From positions 1,488,001 through 1,552,000 of the forward strand of contig CAVSKO010000003.1 in the NCBI GenBank assembly GCA_963728545.1: a stretch of DNA of 64,000 nt, read 5' to 3'. Below, one piece after another: positions 9,516 through 18,966 of the stretch (position 1 is the stretch's first letter; each line of letters begins with the position of its first letter). Source of the stretch: DASUNP01 sp963728545. GTDB taxonomy: Bacteria > Acidobacteriota > Blastocatellia > UBA7656. The notes under the pieces were generated by a model. That model had not been told where the DNA came from, did no database searches, and was given only the letters and a program-made list of their open reading frames with translations. The translations under genes and the position numbers were made by a program.

Positions 9516-10952
9516 TTACCACGCGCCCGTCTTGCGCCCCATCCACCAGACCAGTCCCACGGTCGCCGTGTGCTGGTCTTTCTTCACAAAGCCCGGTGTT
9601 TCGGTCAGGAAGAACGGCCGGTTCGACCAGTCGCGCCGCCATTCGCCGCGCAGCAGGAACCCGTCCGCGAGCTTGAAATCCGTAGTCACGGTCGTCTCTT
9701 TCAAGGCTTGAGTCAAACCGCTGAATAGACCGCCGCGATCCGAAAGGTACTCGGCGCGCGCCGCCAGCGCGAATACGGGTGTGAATTGATAACGCGCATA
9801 CGCCACCCCGCCCGCGACCCGCGAAGGCGGAGAAAACTCTTCGACGCGGCTGATGACATAATCGCCTTCCAGGGCGAGCGTCAGCGCGTCCGTTACGTTG
9901 AACGTCACGTACGAGTCGATCACATGGAACCTGCCTCTTGGCGACGGGTTGATTATTGTTGTCGGAAGCCCCGGCTGTGTCGGCAGAGTCGGGAAAGTCG
10001 GGTTGAGGTTTGCAACAACATCGCGCCGCTCGCGCCCCGCGTAGTAGTTGACCTGCCAGTTGACGCGCCTGGTCGGCGTCAATATCAGCGCGACGTGCTG
10101 CGATTTGAAGCGGTTGAAATCTTCCGATTGCTGGGTGCCGTTCATCAGGTGATACATCACGGCTACACGGTCATTGACCGGATACTTGGCGCGGAAGCCG
10201 AAATGATAGAACGGCAAAAAGTTGAAATAGTACGAGCGCGAATAATTGAGATTGTCTTTCGTATAGTTAGTCTCGTACCCAAGACTGCTTGCGAACTTGC
10301 CGAAATCAACCGTCAGCCCATTGCCTACCGGAGCCACATAGGTTCCATAAGCCTGCCATACCGGGCGATAAGTTTGCGGGCGCAATTCGTTTGCGGCGCT
10401 TCCCTGCACCGTCTCTGTCGCCTGGCCGTATTGCAAATCCAATCGCACGCCGAAGCGGCGGCCCGCTTCAACATTGGGCGCGCGCTCTACGATGAGCGTC
10501 GCCTGATTCAAGCTGAAGCTGTTGTGCGACACGTCGTAGGCGCGCAGCAGGTTGATGCGCCCCGCAGGATTGTTGAAGTTATAGCTGTAGTAACCATCAA
10601 CCGTCAGGTTAATCGTAGTATCGCGGAAAAAGTCCAACACGCTGCGGTTAGCATCCGAGGCTTGAGCTTGCTCGATCACCTCCGATTTGGCAGGCTCAGG
10701 CGAAGCAGGGGCACGCAATTCAAGCTCGGCAAGACGGCGCTCAAGCTTTTCAATTCTTTCAAGCAGCATAAGCTCGCGGTCGCTCGCAGCAGCGGGGTTA
10801 TCCACAGCCCGAGGCGCGGCAGCGCCGGGCGAATTTCCAGCCGCCGGTTCTTTTGACGCGGCGGCCTGTTGGGCCGCCGCGAATTGCGGCATCACTGCCA
10901 GTAGTATGAGTGCGGCCGGAACGCTTACCACCCGGCACAATCGGCTTCTCAT
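9516..10952 (-). CDS. Outer-membrane beta-barrel porin of the kdp operon (Bbp2-like)
   Basis: The start at 10952 is chosen because AAAGGAA lies 7 bases upstream and it gives a clean signal peptide (MRSRLCRVVSVPAALILLAV...FAAAQQ). The 478-aa product has an Ala-rich segment and a short coiled-coil (LLERIEKLERRLAELE, about 65-80), then a long region of alternating hydrophobic strands ending in Trp, typical of outer-membrane barrels. The segments TVDGYYSYNFNNPAG, VRLDLQYGQATETVQG and VDFGKFASSLGYE resemble the Bbp2/OmpL-like putative porin family. The gene lies directly upstream of the kdp small subunits, so it probably lets potassium cross the outer membrane; this role is inferred from context. 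Confidence 0.8.
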   Translation of the reverse strand: MRSRLCRVVSVPAALILLAVMPQFAAAQQAAASKEPAAGNSPGAAAPRAVDNPAAASDRELMLLERIEKLERRLAELELRAPASPEPAKSEVIEQAQASDANRSVLDFFRDTTINLTVDGYYSYNFNNPAGRINLLRAYDVSHNSFSLNQATLIVERAPNVEAGRRFGVRLDLQYGQATETVQGSAANELRPQTYRPVWQAYGTYVAPVGNGLTVDFGKFASSLGYETNYTKDNLNYSRSYYFNFLPFYHFGFRAKYPVNDRVAVMYHLMNGTQQSEDFNRFKSQHVALILTPTRRVNWQVNYYAGRERRDVVANLNPTFPTLPTQPGLPTTIINPSPRGRFHVIDSYVTFNVTDALTLALEGDYVISRVEEFSPPSRVAGGVAYARYQFTPVFALAARAEYLSDRGGLFSGLTQALKETTVTTDFKLADGFLLRGEWRRDWSNRPFFLTETPGFVKKDQHTATVGLVWWMGRKTGAW

Positions 10953-10992
10953 AAAAAAGGTTCCTTTCATAACGTGAGCGTTGTGCGTCCGC

Positions 10993-11322
10993 TTATCTTT
11001 TCTCATTCGAGGTACCAGGGGTTAGCGAAGTCACCGTTAAACGACCAGCCTTTTGAAGGCCGGTTGACCGGGCGCGGGTGTGACTCTTGCGCCGCCCGCC
11101 CGCTGTTACTGAATTCGTTTTTGAAATAGTTAATATGACTACCGGAGGTCTATTCCGGTTCTCGCCGTCTCCCGGGTCCAACCCGCCCAGGTCCACGCGC
11201 CGAACGTAGATGTGTTTATACTCATTCTTTTTTTTGCCTACATTCAGAATCAGATAGCGAATCAGGAATAACAGGCAGGTGATTACTAGAACAAGCGCGA
11301 TTGCAAGGATCTCTTCGATCAT
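10993..11322 (-). CDS. Small membrane protein of unknown function at the head of the kdp operon
   Basis: The start at 11322 is preferred because GGAAGG lies upstream; a start at 11343 in the same frame is also open. The 109-aa product begins with one hydrophobic helix (MIEEILAIALVLVITCLLFL) followed by a basic, low-complexity tail rich in Arg, Lys, Thr and Gly. It is the first gene of the kdp gene string and ends 40 bases before the porin start. The tail resembles no family I recognise, and the C-terminal part could be non-functional. Confidence 0.5.
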   Translation of the reverse strand: MIEEILAIALVLVITCLLFLIRYLILNVGKKKNEYKHIYVRRVDLGGLDPGDGENRNRPPVVILTISKTNSVTAGGRRKSHTRARSTGLQKAGRLTVTSLTPGTSNEKR

Positions 11323-11440
11323 CGTTATGCCCTTACCTTCCAATTCGACTCTAGCCGAAAGGGCATAAGGAAGTTATAGGAAAGGCATAAAGAGTTTATA
11401 AAGAAATTGAGGTTTAATCTGAGTTGTTAGTTGTGATTTT

Positions 11441-11613
11441 GCGCCGGAGGCGCAGAGGAAATTAGCCGGTGGTGAAGCCGCCGGAATGATCGGCAAATAC
11501 ATAACGCGCCCTGGAGGGGCGCAGGATCAATTCAACGTCCTGCGGCGCGCTGGTTTTATCGGCTATGTCCGGTGGCTTCACCACCGGCTAATATCTGCTT
11601 GCCCCTCCGGGGC
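11441..11613 (+). repeat. Dispersed hairpin repeat, copy 1, beside the restriction-modification gene
   Basis: The core is TTAGCCGGTGGTGAAGCCGC near the left and the inverted form GGTGGCTTCACCACCGGCTA near the right, separated by about 80 bases that share GGTTTTATCGGCTATGTCC with the second copy at 15169-15314. The outer ends carry complementary GCGCCGGAGG-like and CCCCTCCGGGG words. It ends 39 bases from the stop of the restriction-modification gene. With short flanks (11344-11440 and 11614-11652, nothing seen) it fills this gene-free stretch. Confidence 0.85.
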
Positions 11614-11652
11614 ATATACAGATTCAACAGGTCAGGGTAATTCTCAATTCGT

Positions 11653-14600
11653 TCACGCCACAAAGCGCCCTTCGGAAGTTTCGCGGGCGCGTCCGAGCGC
11701 GGCGAGCGTTTCCAGTATCTCGGCGATCTTTCGGGCGCGAACGTCTTTTCGCGCGCCTTCAAACCGCGCGGCCAGTTCTTCGGCCCCCTGGTCTGTGGCC
11801 GCGTCGGCGAGAGCCTGGCGAACGGCTTTGACCTGCGCGGCAAGCGAGGCGGGCCACGCTATTCGTTTCTGCGCTGCGGGGGTTTGAGAAGCGGCAGTGC
11901 CGGTTAGCCCGGTATCGAGCGAGGCTTGTTCGGAGCCCTGCGGGTTCTGATATTCGGGGCGGAGCCAGCGGATAAGGCCGGAGCGTTCTTCGGCTGCTCG
12001 CTGGCGGTTCAGTTCTACGAGTCGCGAGAGAATCTCTTCGTCGGTGAGCGAGGCGGGCCAGCCGTATGCGTCAAAGACAGCGGCGTCCAGTTCGTCGTGA
12101 ATCTGTTTCAGCACGGAGACAAGCCCCTGCTCGTGAGTGATCTTCTCTTTATCGGTGAGGGTTTCGTTTTTGCGGAGCTTTTCAAGCACGTTGTACATAT
12201 CGGTAATTGTGAGGCGAGCGTGTTGAGCTTGCTGCCGCTTTCTGTGAGCGTCGAGTTGTTCGCCAAGCTCGCGTATCCGCGCTTTCTGTTTTTCATCGCA
12301 TACAGGAAAGGGGAATTTTTCAAAGCAGTTTGATTTTACATAGACCGGATCATTACCTACACCCAAACGGCTTCCACTTGCCAGCGCCCAGGTTATGTGA
12401 ATGCGGCTCGAAAGCATTCCGAGATAATAAGGATCATTAAGCGCGATATTGACTAGCTTGTTATCCGGCAAAATCGAATTATCAAGAAAAACGAAGAAGC
12501 GATGCTTCGAGGTTTCTACTGTTGCGATGTAACGACCTAATCCTATTAATGCAGCACGTAACTCTGGACGTGGACGACCAAATATCCACCAGTAATTCTT
12601 GAAGGTAACATCTCTATTGTGGTCTCTCTCAGGCTTAACACGTTCCAAAATCCATTGATAGATCTCAGGGAAAAGGCTTCGAACCTCATCAATATCGAGG
12701 TCATATAAGTCAATTACAAATGAATTGCGTGAGATTCCCGCTAAATCGCGTCCATTTCGATAATGCCTTATAACGTTTTCGACACCTTGAATTCTTCCAA
12801 GTCCAAGTTGTTTGACTTCTTCTGGCGTGACTATAAATCCTGCACCGTGAAGTACAACACCTCGATTGCTTATTCTGCTATTAGCAATTAATGGTTCGGC
12901 GCTCGCAACATCGGCCCCGATAGTTAAGTCAGCAAAAACTTTCCCATCGCGCTCTGCAAGTTCTACATCGATTCCTTCATTCTCGTTTTGTTCTTCGCTC
13001 ACAACCCTGGCGAGAGTGCCTTCGTGCTCGCCCGCCTCGCCAGTGGTCATCGAAATACGCACCGCCGCGCCATCTGCCGAATTGACCCACGGATGATCCG
13101 GCACAGCAAAGACTAGCGATAACGGATTCTTGGCCGAAAGGTGCGCTTGAACCACTTTGCGATTGAATGTCTGACGCAAACTGTTTGTCGCGATGAAACC
13201 GAAACGCTTAATCTTTCCTTCGCGCGCAAGCTCTGCCGCGTTGTTCCACCAGTACATTACATAATCGCTCGATTCTGGAATCTCTTTGTAAATCTCTCGC
13301 AATGTCTCTGTGTATCCGTCGCCAAGCGCAGACCGCATTCGCGAATTACCTATAAACGGAGGATTGCCGACGATGTAATCGGCTTCGGGCCAGCTAGCTT
13401 TGCGCGGGTTTATGTATCTCAACACCCCGACGCGCGCAGTTTCATCCGGTACGTCTTCGCCCGTTACCGCGTGCTTCTTGTAAGTCCGACCGTCCCACCG
13501 CGTCACCCGGTTGCCTTCGCCGTCCCTCACCTCTTCAACACGGTCGTACTCAAGCACTGCGTCGCGGCATTCGATATTATTAAACTTCTTCAGCACAGGC
13601 TCGGCGGGCATCGCGTCGCCTCGCGTCCGAAAGTGCCATTGCAGATAACCTATCCACAAAACTAAATCCGCAATGGCGGCGGCTCGCGGGTTTATCTCTA
13701 TCCCCAATAACTGGTGCGGGTCTACAGTAAATCCCCCGCGCTCGATCATCATCTGCCCTTTTTGAAACCCTTCGAGCGCGTCCAATACTTCGCCTTCGAG
13801 CCGCTTCATATGCTCAAGAGTCACGTACAAAAAATTTCCCGTTCCGCACGCCGGGTCAAGGACTCTCGTCTCGCACAGTCGTTCGTGAAACCTTGAAATC
13901 TCCTTTACCGCTTCGTCCACCTTGCCCCCGTTCGCAAGCGTGACGGCAGCCGCGCGCGCGGCCTCCCAGTCTTCCCTCAACGGCTCGATGATCGTAGGCA
14001 TCACGAGCCGCTCGACATAAGCGCGCGGCGTGTAGTGCGCCCCCAGCTTGTGACGCTCTACGGGGTCGAGCGCGCGTTCCAGAAGCGTCCCGAATATCGC
14101 CGGCTCTACCTCTCGCCAATCGGCGCGGCTCGCGTCAATCAATAGATCGATCTGACTCTCGTCAAGCGGGAGCGTGTGGGCGCTTTCAAATAGCCCGCCG
14201 TTAAAGCGCAGCAAATGTTTTTTCAGTATCGGCGAAAAGCCGCCCGTGTTCATGCTCTGCCAGAACGATTCGACCATCGGCTCGAATATCTGCGCGCCCT
14301 CGCGCCGTATCTCCTCAAGCAAGCCGGTGAACCCGCCCTTCGGCAACAGCCCCACGTCCTCGGCAAACATGCTGAACAGGGCGCGCATCAGGAAATGAGC
14401 GACCTCTTCCGCCGGTTGGCCCGACTCTTCAAGCGACCGGGCGAGGCGGGCCAGGCGGGCCGCCACGTCGCGCGTTACGCGCGCGGTGCGCCGCGCCGGG
14501 TCAAGCTCCATAGGGTCTTGCCAGATCAGCCGCAGCCGGTCGCGCACATCCGCCTTTTCAAGTCCCTGTAAAAAGATGCGATGCGACCGCGCATCGGGGA

Positions 14601-15144
14601 ACGGCAGATAGGTTTTGCCCGACCGCGTGAAATCGGAATAAAGCTCTATCGAATAGCCCACATCGACGACGATGATAAAAGGCGGCCAGCCTTCCTCCGG
14701 CGGCAGCGCGCGGGCGTAACGTTCGGCCTGGCCGCGCGCCGCTATCATCGCGTCATCCCACCCGGCGGTCCCGCGCACGGCGACGCCCGTCCGTTTTGCG
14801 CGCCGTCGCGGGAGGGCTTCGATTGCTGCCTCACGACTATTTTTATCGCTTCCCTGCTTGGCTTCCAGGACGAACGAGCCGCGCTTATAAAGATCAATGC
14901 GGCCCGCGCTCGTCGTTCCGTCGGGGTTCTGAAAAGTTACCGCGCGCTCAAAAACGTACCGGTCGCGCTCCGGGTCGTTGACGGCCGGGTCGGGGCGCGC
15001 GACTCCCAGAAGGTCGCACAGTTCCGTCAAAAATATCTGACAATTCGCGCGCTCGGCGGCTGCGGAGCGGCCCCATCGCTCGATAAATCTCCGGACAGAA
15101 TCCGGCTGATTGTTATCTGTGTTTGCGATTGTCTCTTGAGACAT
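11653..15144 (-). CDS. Single-chain restriction-modification enzyme (MmeI-like, type IIG/IIL)
   Basis: The 1163-aa protein combines nuclease, methyltransferase and target recognition. The N terminus has a PD-(D/E)xK-type site (Asp84, then Glu94-Ala-Lys96 in LEAKQG). A helical connector follows, then an N6-adenine methyltransferase core with motif I DPACGTGNF at 430-438 and motif IV NPPF at about 594-597. The C-terminal third is the probable target-recognition region with a coiled-coil helical end. This order matches the MmeI group of type II enzymes that cut at a distance and methylate one strand. It stands alone, with no separate specificity or helper gene, and is flanked on both sides by the same dispersed repeat, which suggests an acquired defence cassette. 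Confidence 0.88.
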   Translation of the reverse strand: MSQETIANTDNNQPDSVRRFIERWGRSAAAERANCQIFLTELCDLLGVARPDPAVNDPERDRYVFERAVTFQNPDGTTSAGRIDLYKRGSFVLEAKQGSDKNSREAAIEALPRRRAKRTGVAVRGTAGWDDAMIAARGQAERYARALPPEEGWPPFIIVVDVGYSIELYSDFTRSGKTYLPFPDARSHRIFLQGLEKADVRDRLRLIWQDPMELDPARRTARVTRDVAARLARLARSLEESGQPAEEVAHFLMRALFSMFAEDVGLLPKGGFTGLLEEIRREGAQIFEPMVESFWQSMNTGGFSPILKKHLLRFNGGLFESAHTLPLDESQIDLLIDASRADWREVEPAIFGTLLERALDPVERHKLGAHYTPRAYVERLVMPTIIEPLREDWEAARAAAVTLANGGKVDEAVKEISRFHERLCETRVLDPACGTGNFLYVTLEHMKRLEGEVLDALEGFQKGQMMIERGGFTVDPHQLLGIEINPRAAAIADLVLWIGYLQWHFRTRGDAMPAEPVLKKFNNIECRDAVLEYDRVEEVRDGEGNRVTRWDGRTYKKHAVTGEDVPDETARVGVLRYINPRKASWPEADYIVGNPPFIGNSRMRSALGDGYTETLREIYKEIPESSDYVMYWWNNAAELAREGKIKRFGFIATNSLRQTFNRKVVQAHLSAKNPLSLVFAVPDHPWVNSADGAAVRISMTTGEAGEHEGTLARVVSEEQNENEGIDVELAERDGKVFADLTIGADVASAEPLIANSRISNRGVVLHGAGFIVTPEEVKQLGLGRIQGVENVIRHYRNGRDLAGISRNSFVIDLYDLDIDEVRSLFPEIYQWILERVKPERDHNRDVTFKNYWWIFGRPRPELRAALIGLGRYIATVETSKHRFFVFLDNSILPDNKLVNIALNDPYYLGMLSSRIHITWALASGSRLGVGNDPVYVKSNCFEKFPFPVCDEKQKARIRELGEQLDAHRKRQQAQHARLTITDMYNVLEKLRKNETLTDKEKITHEQGLVSVLKQIHDELDAAVFDAYGWPASLTDEEILSRLVELNRQRAAEERSGLIRWLRPEYQNPQGSEQASLDTGLTGTAASQTPAAQKRIAWPASLAAQVKAVRQALADAATDQGAEELAARFEGARKDVRARKIAEILETLAALGRARETSEGRFVA

Positions 15145-15168
15145 GCCGGTGAAAGTTTACTTATTAAT

Positions 15169-15314
15169 GCCCCGGAGGGGCAAAGGAAATTAGCCGGTGG
15201 TGAAACCACCGGATTGATCGGCCACACGCCCCTGCGCCCTTCCAGGGCGTGCTGGTTTTATCGGCTATGTCCGGTGGCTTTACCACCGGCTAATATCTTT
15301 CGCTCTTCCAGAGC
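15169..15314 (+). repeat. Dispersed hairpin repeat, copy 2, beside the restriction-modification gene
   Basis: Same element and same orientation as 11441-11613: TTAGCCGGTGGTGAAACCAC, then GGTTTTATCGGCTATGTCC, then GGTGGCTTTACCACCGGCTA, with CCCCGGAGGGG at the left edge. It begins 24 bases upstream of the restriction-modification start codon, so both copies tightly bracket that gene. The stretch 15145-15401 contains little else. Confidence 0.85.
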
Positions 15315-15401
15315 GATTTCAGAGAATGAGTAGCCCCTGAAAAGCTTTACGCCTTGTGCTCGCCGTGGGACTGTTTTAATTTGTAATTCAGAGGACGGCG
15401 C

Positions 15402-16094
15402 ATGAGATTTTTGCTAGTCGAAGATGAGCCGCGAGTCGCGCGTTTTATAGCGAAGGGACTCAGAGAGCAAGGCTACGCTATAGACACCGCGCCGGACGGC
15501 GACGAGGCGCTCTTTAAAGCGAGCATCAGCGAGTATGATTTGATTATTCTCGACGTTATGCTGCCGCTAAAAAACGGGTTCGATGTCTGTAAAGCATTGC
15601 GCGCGGCGGGCGCGAAATCTCCCATCCTGATGCTCACGGCGCGAGACGCGGTCAACGACCGCGTAAAGGGGCTGGATTCGGGCGCGGATGATTACCTGAC
15701 CAAGCCTTTCGACTTTAAAGAACTGCTGGCCCGCCTGAGGGCTTTGCTCAGACGCGCAAAAGATTTAAGACATGAGATTCTACAGGTCGCAGACCTCACG
15801 CTTAACACGGCAAACCATTCCGTCGTTCGCGGCGGGAAGAGCATAAGCCTGACTGCGAAAGAGTATTCCTTGCTGGAATTTTTCATGCTCAGGGAAGACA
15901 AGCTTGTAAGCCGCTCGGAGATAGCCGAACACGTATGGGATGAAAACTTCGACCCGTTTTCAAACGTCATCAATGTATACGTCCGACGGCTCAGAAAAAA
16001 GATTGACGATAATTTTGACCCGCCCTTGATCCACACGCGGCGCGGCGAAGGCTATATGCTCTCTGCCAAAATGGAGGGCGGCGATGTTGAGTAG
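15402..16094 (+). CDS. OmpR-family response regulator, metal-efflux type (CusR/CopR-like)
   Basis: The 230-aa protein has a receiver domain with the acidic pocket (LLVEDEP), the phospho-acceptor in IILDVMLP and the lysine in LTKPFD, followed by a winged-helix DNA-binding domain ending INVYVRRLRKKID...RRGEGYML. The start has GAGGA upstream. It overlaps the sensor kinase gene by 11 bases, indicating translational coupling. The adjacent RND efflux operon on the same strand makes a heavy-metal-responsive regulator the most likely role; the metal is not shown by the sequence. Confidence 0.88.
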   Translation: MRFLLVEDEPRVARFIAKGLREQGYAIDTAPDGDEALFKASISEYDLIILDVMLPLKNGFDVCKALRAAGAKSPILMLTARDAVNDRVKGLDSGADDYLTKPFDFKELLARLRALLRRAKDLRHEILQVADLTLNTANHSVVRGGKSISLTAKEYSLLEFFMLREDKLVSRSEIAEHVWDENFDPFSNVINVYVRRLRKKIDDNFDPPLIHTRRGEGYMLSAKMEGGDVE

Positions 16095-17475
16095 TGTTCG
16101 CGCCCGCCTGACGCTCTGGTACATATTCGTGTTCGGCCTGTTGCTGATCGGCTTCAGCATCCTTATTTATGTAATGGTCTCCAAAATCCTGTACGAGCGG
16201 CTCAATCGTTCGCTTGAGGGCGCCGCGCAGACTACGGCCACAGAATTCCAGAGCGAGGTAGCTGAATACAACGGCGACACGGTAATGGGCGCGTCTGAGA
16301 CATTGAGAGAGTTACAACTGCCGAACGCTTACACGGCGATCTTTGATCGAGAGCGACTGCTGGCTTCGAACTACCCCGAACAACGGACGCCGTCGCGCGA
16401 GTTTTTGTCCGCCGCAAGCAACCAGGGCCGCATATGGTTTGGCAATATAGACGGATTCGGAGAGGCAGGCGCGAGAGTGGCTGTGATGCCGGTACGAATC
16501 GGCGACGGGGAATACTTTGTGGCCGTCGCGGAACCTCTGCGCGAGTTGACCGAGCAGATCGAAGCGATCCGCCGTATCTTTTATTTCGGCTTGCCGACGA
16601 CGTTGCTCGTAGCGGGAATAGGCGGGTTCCTCCTCGCAAAAAAGAGCCTCTCCCCCATGGTCGAGATGTCCGACCAGGCGAAGCATATCACTGCCACGAA
16701 TCTCCAAGAGCGATTGAAGGTGCGCAACCCCGGCGATGAGCTTGGCCGACTCGCGGGGGTCTTTAACGAGATGCTCTCCAGGCTCGACCACTCGTTTGAA
16801 AACATGCGGCAGTTTATGGCCGACGCTTCGCACGAGCTGCGCACCCCGCTGTCGATCATAAGGGGCGAGGCCGATGTTTCGTTGTCGCAGGATAGAAACG
16901 AGAACGAGTATAAAGAGTCTCTCACAATAATTCAGGATGAAGCCCGCCGACTGTCGCGCATAGTTGACGATATGCTGGCGCTTGCCCGCGCCGATGCCGG
17001 GCAGCACCCCGTGCGAGCTGCGGAGTTCTATCTCAACGACCTTGTGGAAGAGGCTTGCAGGTCAATGCAGGTATTGGCCGCCCGCAAGGGCGTGATGCTC
17101 ACGCTTGCGCCTGCCGAAGATTTACCTTTTCACGGCGATGAAGGTATGCTCAGGCGGTTGACCTTGAACCTCGTCGATAACGCCATAAAGTACACTCCCT
17201 CGGGCGGCTCTGTTTTTGTCAAGACAGAGGCTACACGGTCGATGGCAAAGATCATAGTTAAGGACACGGGAGTTGGAATACCCGCCGAAGCCGCGCCGCA
17301 TGTCTTCGAAAGATTCTACCGGGTTGACACTGCGCGCTCGCGCGCCGACGGCGGCAGCGGCCTGGGCCTCGCGATAGCCAAATGGGTAGCCGAAGCGCAC
17401 GACGGTTCCATAGACCTCACGACTCTCCCCGGAAGCGGCAGCATTTTCACCGTCTCGCTGCCCAGACGCGGTTAA
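16084..17475 (+). CDS. Sensor histidine kinase partner of the metal-type regulator (CusS-like)
   Basis: The 463-aa protein has an N-terminal transmembrane helix, a periplasmic sensor region of about 130 residues, a second helix near residue 170-190, a HAMP linker, a HisKA domain with an intact H-box (FMADASHELRTPLSI) and a HATPase domain (NLVDNAIKYTPSGG, DTGVGIPAE, GGSGLGLAIAKW). It should phosphorylate the regulator encoded just upstream. The architecture matches the heavy-metal sensor kinases CusS and CopS. The end of the gene overlaps a 17-base word that recurs beyond the efflux operon. Confidence 0.88.
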   Translation: MLSSVRARLTLWYIFVFGLLLIGFSILIYVMVSKILYERLNRSLEGAAQTTATEFQSEVAEYNGDTVMGASETLRELQLPNAYTAIFDRERLLASNYPEQRTPSREFLSAASNQGRIWFGNIDGFGEAGARVAVMPVRIGDGEYFVAVAEPLRELTEQIEAIRRIFYFGLPTTLLVAGIGGFLLAKKSLSPMVEMSDQAKHITATNLQERLKVRNPGDELGRLAGVFNEMLSRLDHSFENMRQFMADASHELRTPLSIIRGEADVSLSQDRNENEYKESLTIIQDEARRLSRIVDDMLALARADAGQHPVRAAEFYLNDLVEEACRSMQVLAARKGVMLTLAPAEDLPFHGDEGMLRRLTLNLVDNAIKYTPSGGSVFVKTEATRSMAKIIVKDTGVGIPAEAAPHVFERFYRVDTARSRADGGSGLGLAIAKWVAEAHDGSIDLTTLPGSGSIFTVSLPRRG

Positions 17476-17487
17476 TCTTCTATTCAT
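17471..17487 (+). repeat. 17-base direct repeat GTTAATCTTCTATTCAT, copy 1
   Basis: The word GTTAATCTTCTATTCAT overlaps the sensor-kinase stop codon and recurs exactly at 23491-23507, behind the efflux pump gene. A TTGATATAAT word that could serve as a -10 region follows about 7 bases downstream. The word also resembles the tail (GGTGAATCTTCTTTCAT) of the hairpin repeat found at 34318-34443, so it may be a repeat remnant rather than an operator. Confidence 0.6.
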
Positions 17488-17529
17488 GTTCGCTTGATAT
17501 AATTACAAGCCCAAAAGCTCTGAGCCTTG

Positions 17530-17573
17530 AGTCCTGAGTGTACCGGGGCAGGTTCCGGTTTTTACTCAGGACT
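17530..17573 (+). promoter_or_regulatory. Two-tier hairpin in the leader of the efflux operon
   Basis: AGTCCTGAGT (17530-17539) pairs perfectly with ACTCAGGACT (17564-17573). Inside, ACCGG (17542-17546) pairs with CCGGT (17555-17559). The ribosome binding site AGAAGAGG and the ATG at 17587 follow immediately, so the folded leader could influence translation of the outer-membrane gene. It is a structure seen in sequence; regulation is inferred. Confidence 0.55.
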
Positions 17574-17586
17574 TAGAAGAGGTCAT

Positions 17587-18966
17587 ATGAAAAAGCTTCT
17601 TATCCTTGCGGCGCTTGCGGCGTTTTTATCAGGATGCGCAACACGGTCGTCAGGCGTTTCCACACAGGTGTCGAAGCGTATCGAAGACCGCGCAGGGCAC
17701 GGGTTGAATCCAAACCCGCAGACTTCCTCTTTCGCAATCCCACCCGGAGTCTCGTTAGACGACGGCCTTTCGGAAGACGAAGCAGTTGCGATTGCGCTCT
17801 GGAACAACGCCGCTTTTCAGGCTGATCTGACGGCCCTCGGTTTTGCGCGGGCCGATTTGATCGAAGCGGGGCAACTGCGCAATCCCTTTCTCACGCTGCT
17901 GCTGCCGTGGGGGCCGAAGCAGATGGAGGCGACCGCGAACCTGCCCATAGAAGTCTTCTGGCAAAGACCGCGCCGCGTCGCCGCCGCTAAAGTCGAGGTC
18001 GAGCGCGTGGCCGAGAGCCTCACGCAAACGGGGCTGAATTTGGTGCGCGACGTTAAAGTCGCATACGCCGATCAATTGCTTGCCAACGAGCGGGCGCGCA
18101 TCGCGGCGGAAACCGTAAGCCAGCGAAACGAGATCGCCCAGATCGTTGACGCCAGGTTTCGCGCGGGCGATATAAGCGACCTCGAAACAAGCGCGGCCCG
18201 CCTGGACGCACGCCGCGCAGAAGAACAGGCCGCGCGCTTTAACGCTGAGGCTGCGCTTGCCGCCGACAGGCTCCGTTTCATACTTGGCATTCCCGCAGGT
18301 GATAAGGCTTTCAACATCACCGCCTCTGCGCAGGTCTTGACGGCCCAAGCAAGCCCCTACCAGAGCGTTGCCGCATCAAACACTTCACAACAGACGTCAA
18401 CCGCAGACGTGAATGAATTGATAAAGCAAGCCCTCGCCGCGCGTCCGGATTTGCGGGCCGCCGAGCTGGCAATCGAAGCGGCTGCCAAACGCGCGAAGTG
18501 GGAACGGTCGAAAATACTTTCCTTATCTGCAATCCTCGACGCCAACGCGAAAGGGACGAAAGGGTTCGAAGCGGGACCCGGCTTTCAAGTAGAGCTTCCG
18601 ATCTTTAATCGAAACAAAGGCGGCATCACGCGGGCCGAGGCTGAGATCGAACGCGCCGCGCGCCAGTATGTAGCCGCGCGTCACCGAATAGCTCTCGAAG
18701 TCGAGGAAGCCGTCACACAGCTTCTACAAGCGCGCGCCTCGCTCGACTCTTATCGCACACAGATATTGCCGCGAATCGAAGAAGGCATACGCATCTCGCA
18801 AAAGGCTTACGCGGCGGGCGAAGTTCCTTATCTTTTCGTCCTCGAAACATCGCGGCAGATTACCGATGCTCGACTGCGCGAGGCAGAAGCGAGCGCGGCG
18901 CTACAGCGCGCAACGGCGCAGCTTGAAAGAGCTGTTGGGAGGAAAATCAGTGAAAGGTCTAGATAA
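17587..18966 (+). CDS. TolC-like outer-membrane lipoprotein of RND efflux system (CusC/CzcC-like)
   Basis: The start at 17587 is chosen because it has AGAAGAGG upstream and begins a lipoprotein signal peptide, MKKLLILAALAAFLSGC; an earlier in-frame start would disrupt it. The 459-aa mature-type protein is rich in long amphipathic helices of the outer-membrane efflux protein fold, with typical motifs such as EDEAVAIALWNNAAFQADL, RDVKVAYADQLLANERA and AALAADRLRFILGIPAG. It forms the outer-membrane channel for the adaptor and pump genes that follow. The last 17 bases overlap the preferred start of the adaptor gene. Confidence 0.9.
   Translation: MKKLLILAALAAFLSGCATRSSGVSTQVSKRIEDRAGHGLNPNPQTSSFAIPPGVSLDDGLSEDEAVAIALWNNAAFQADLTALGFARADLIEAGQLRNPFLTLLLPWGPKQMEATANLPIEVFWQRPRRVAAAKVEVERVAESLTQTGLNLVRDVKVAYADQLLANERARIAAETVSQRNEIAQIVDARFRAGDISDLETSAARLDARRAEEQAARFNAEAALAADRLRFILGIPAGDKAFNITASAQVLTAQASPYQSVAASNTSQQTSTADVNELIKQALAARPDLRAAELAIEAAAKRAKWERSKILSLSAILDANAKGTKGFEAGPGFQVELPIFNRNKGGITRAEAEIERAARQYVAARHRIALEVEEAVTQLLQARASLDSYRTQILPRIEEGIRISQKAYAAGEVPYLFVLETSRQITDARLREAEASAALQRATAQLERAVGRKISERSR

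Noticed and set aside
9786..10856. Plus-strand frame of 356 codons opposite the porin gene
   Set aside because: Composition rich in Arg, His and Val without motifs; the porin on the other strand has a signal peptide and barrel pattern.
11441..15314. CRISPR array or transposon ends around the restriction-modification gene
   Set aside because: Only two repeat copies, no spacers, no transposase and no target-site duplication could be recognised.
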